This document shows positions 6,201-7,440 of a stretch of DNA of 7,440 bases, in pieces. Location of the stretch: contig JAEYYQ010000256.1 in assembly GCA_023428365.1 (NCBI GenBank), positions 1 through 7,440 of the forward strand, written 5' to 3'. Both the position numbers and the translations under genes were made by a program. How positions within the stretch are numbered: position 1 is the stretch's first letter; every line of letters begins with the position of its first letter. The DNA comes from Pseudomonadota bacterium (GTDB lineage Bacteria > Pseudomonadota > Alphaproteobacteria > Rhizobiales > Hyphomicrobiaceae). A model generated the notes under the pieces. It was given only the letters and a program-made list of their open reading frames with translations. It did not search any database and was not told where the DNA came from.

Positions 6201-6857
6201 ATGGCTGCGCGTCTGGATGAGGTTCGCGAGAAGCTGTTCACGTCGGTTCTGTCGGACTGTCTCGATTCCGTTGGTGTGATGCATCAGGCCGTGGCCTCGC
6301 GTATCCGTCCGCTGGATGAGAACCTGGTGATGGTCGGTCGTGCGCGCACCGCGGCTTTCATGGAAGTCTATCATCATGAGGCAGGCACTAACCCTTACGA
6401 GCTGGAGATTGCGCTCGTCGATAGCCTGAAGACCGGTGAAATTCCGGTATTCGCGTGCTCCAATCCGGCACGCGTGGCTCCATGGGGCGAACTGCTATCG
6501 ACGGCGGCTATGGCACGTGGCGCGGCCGGTGCGCTGATGGATGGCTGCACGCGTGACGTCAAGGCGATCCGGGCGATGCAGTTTCCCGTATTTCACGGTG
6601 GAATTGCTCCGCTGGATTCAAAGGGGCGTGGGAAGATCATGGCGATCGATGTTCCGATCGTCTGCGCGGGCGTCGCTGTAACCCCCGGCGATCTGGTCTT
6701 TGGCGATGCGGATGGCGTCGTTGTCATTCCGAAATCGGTCGAGGACGACGTGCTGCGATTGGCCTTCGAAAAGGTCAAAGGAGAACGCTCGACGCTGGAA
6801 GAATTGCGCGCTGGTCAGAAGTTGGCTGATGTTTTCGCGCGGCATGGAATCCTTTGA
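6201..6857 (+). CDS. RraA-like / 4-hydroxy-4-methyl-2-oxoglutarate aldolase-family protein
   Basis: A 218-residue protein of the RraA/HMG-aldolase fold. Members include class II pyruvate aldolases (HMG/CHA aldolase), oxaloacetate decarboxylases and the RNase E inhibitor RraA; the name of the fold does not imply RNase control here. The active-site block is GELLSTAAMARG...ALMDGCTRD (96-119), with R118 and D119 as the substrate and metal residues. The position 21 residues before R118, an aspartate in the P. putida enzyme, is E97 here. VTPGDLVFGDADGVVVIP (160-177) is the typical C-terminal block. It starts 33 bp after the dehydrogenase. An in-frame GTG at 6195 exists, but it lies inside the ribosome site GGAGGG (6190-6195), so I chose the ATG at 6201. 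In this cassette a lyase or decarboxylase giving pyruvate is more likely than RNase regulation. Confidence 0.9.
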   Translation: MAARLDEVREKLFTSVLSDCLDSVGVMHQAVASRIRPLDENLVMVGRARTAAFMEVYHHEAGTNPYELEIALVDSLKTGEIPVFACSNPARVAPWGELLSTAAMARGAAGALMDGCTRDVKAIRAMQFPVFHGGIAPLDSKGRGKIMAIDVPIVCAGVAVTPGDLVFGDADGVVVIPKSVEDDVLRLAFEKVKGERSTLEELRAGQKLADVFARHGIL

Positions 6858-6991
6858 CTGAACAGTGCCTAATAACCCGGATACCATAGCAATTTATTAA
6901 TCTTGCGAAGAAACATGCTTATAACGGATTATCCGTGTAACAGCGGAGATTAGAATGTCCGCCGCATATAGTTAATTTCTGGGGGCATGGC
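6858..6991. other. AT-richer intergenic region with dyads
   Basis: This 134-bp gap is clearly richer in A and T than its surroundings and probably holds the promoter of the small membrane-protein gene. I could not fix a convincing -35/-10 pair. It contains a perfect dyad, ACGGAT-T-ATCCGT at 6924-6936. A second short inverted repeat, GCGGA (6943-6947) with TCCGC (6958-6962), follows it. No terminator with a clear stem and T-run is seen after the RraA-like gene. Confidence 0.4.
6924..6936. promoter_or_regulatory. Perfect 13-bp dyad, possible operator
   Basis: ACGGAT and ATCCGT flank a single T, 55 bp before the small membrane-protein gene. The size suits a dimeric regulator half-site pair. No binding family can be assigned. 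Confidence 0.25.
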
Positions 6992-7246
6992 ATGTCCGGT
7001 TCAAACGAGGAATTTGCTCTCGGTACGCAAGCATTGCTCGGTCGCGCGATCGGCGAGGTCAATGGACTTCAAAGACGGATCGGTGCGCTCGAGCGTGATC
7101 TGTTTCTGCTGCAGGAGCGGCTCGACGCAAAGCCCACGCGCCAGGAATTTGCGTTCTATCTTTTTGGCCTGATCGTGCTCGGGATGATGTTCTCGGGCAG
7201 CGTCGTCGTGCTGAACCTTTGGTGGCTCGGGAAGCTCAGCTTTTGA
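6992..7246 (+). CDS. Small membrane-anchored coiled-coil protein, unknown function
   Basis: An 84-residue protein I do not recognise by name. Residues 1-18 are polar. Residues 20-46 form an amphipathic coiled coil with an unbroken heptad: V23, I30, L37 and L44 at one core position and L26, L33 and L40 at the other. After a short KPTRQEF linker a single membrane helix runs from about 55 to 78 (YLFGLIVLGMMFSG, then VVVLNLWW), and the chain ends GKLSF. By the positive-inside rule the arginine-rich coiled coil should be cytoplasmic. GGGGG at 6981-6985 sits six bases before the ATG and supports this start over the out-of-frame ATG at 6987. The gene stands alone, with its own upstream region and a strong terminator. 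Homo-oligomerisation at the membrane is a reasonable inference; a function is not. Confidence 0.78.
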   Translation: MSGSNEEFALGTQALLGRAIGEVNGLQRRIGALERDLFLLQERLDAKPTRQEFAFYLFGLIVLGMMFSGSVVVLNLWWLGKLSF

Positions 7247-7271
7247 ATTGATCGTCGCTTAATTTGAATTG

Positions 7272-7303
7272 TCGGCAGCGAAGGCGTTTGCCCTCGCTGC
7301 CGA
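7272..7303. terminator. Strong bidirectional hairpin between convergent genes
   Basis: TCGGCAGCGA (7272-7281) and TCGCTGCCGA (7294-7303) pair perfectly over ten bases; inside, GGC and GCC (7283-7285, 7289-7291) can add three more pairs around GTTT. The stem is followed by ATTT on the + strand and by an A/T-rich stretch on the - strand. It lies between the 3' ends of the small membrane-protein gene (+) and the PhoX-like gene (-), so it probably ends both transcripts. Confidence 0.8.
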
Positions 7304-7311
7304 ATTTGCTT

Positions 7312-7440
7312 TCAAACAGCGATTTTGCCGCCGCCGCGCTTTGTAATTGCGACAACTGCCGGACGGGGAGGCATGTCGTCCTTGAAGTCGGGCCAGCGGG
7401 TCGACGGGTTCTCGAACGTGGCAACCGCGCCGCTGTCCTC
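7312..7440 (-). CDS. PhoX/DUF839-like phosphatase, C-terminal fragment (5' part outside window)
   Basis: Forty-two codons and a TGA are open on the minus strand up to the window edge. The visible residues include [19 protein letters not shown] and then [14 protein letters not shown] at the very end. The combination of NPSTRWPDF, MPPRPxVV and a glycine-rich final turn is, as I remember it, characteristic of the C-terminus of PhoX-type (DUF839) proteins, which are large calcium/iron-dependent, Tat-exported alkaline phosphatases. The catalytic part is not in the window, so activity and completeness cannot be judged. Its transcript converges on the small membrane-protein gene and would end at the hairpin just beyond its stop codon. 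Family assignment is by pattern recall and less certain than that the frame is real coding sequence. Confidence 0.65.
   Translation of the reverse strand, partial: EDSGAVATFENPSTRWPDFKDDMPPRPAVVAITKRGGGKIAV

Noticed and set aside
6201..6857. Naming the third cassette gene rraA (RNase E inhibitor)
   Set aside because: It keeps the Arg-Asp lyase residues and sits with two oxo/hydroxy-acid enzymes, so an aldolase or decarboxylase role is more likely; the symbol would mislead.
6854..6859. TTGACT as a -35 box for the small membrane-protein gene
   Set aside because: No acceptable -10 hexamer lies 16-18 bp downstream; TAATAA is too close and GATACC too far.

Overview
The window is about 60% GC, gene-dense, and reads as a chromosomal segment of an alphaproteobacterium. 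I infer this from the gene families: a Tat-exported TRAP solute-binding protein, an HpcH/HpaI aldolase, a D-2-hydroxyacid dehydrogenase, an RraA-like protein, DinB, LysR, and a PhoX-like C-terminus. The taxonomy is an inference from style; no rRNA or marker gene is present. I see no tRNA, rRNA, CRISPR array, insertion sequence or integrase.

Left part (1-2314, all +): the C-terminal half of a LysR-type regulator, cut by the window edge, then an NADP/NAD-dependent short-chain dehydrogenase whose last 14 bases overlap the start of a stand-alone class I glutamine amidotransferase. The last two are probably co-transcribed. About 200 bp without a gene (2315-2512) separates this block from a DinB-family protein on the minus strand, so the two blocks converge.

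Middle (2513-4264): the DinB-family gene (-) and a TRAP solute-binding protein gene (+) diverge from a 108-bp promoter region. The binding protein has a twin-arginine-type signal and the TakP-like 2-oxoacid/hydroxyacid binding pattern, but no DctQ/DctM membrane genes accompany it here.

Right part (4265-6857, all +): a 131-bp leader rich in inverted repeats precedes a tight three-gene cassette of HpcH/HpaI-type class II aldolase, D-2-hydroxyacid dehydrogenase (ATGA overlap) and RraA/HMG-aldolase-like lyase. All three enzymes act on 2-oxo or 2-hydroxy carboxylic acids, and the upstream binding protein is of a type that binds such acids. The simplest reading is uptake and breakdown of an unidentified oxo/hydroxy acid to pyruvate-level products. 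This is the most interesting part of the window.

Far right (6858-7440): an AT-richer gap with a perfect 13-bp dyad, a small membrane-anchored coiled-coil protein of 84 residues, a strong 10-bp hairpin that probably terminates transcription in both directions, and the C-terminal 42 codons of a minus-strand gene resembling PhoX/DUF839 phosphatases.
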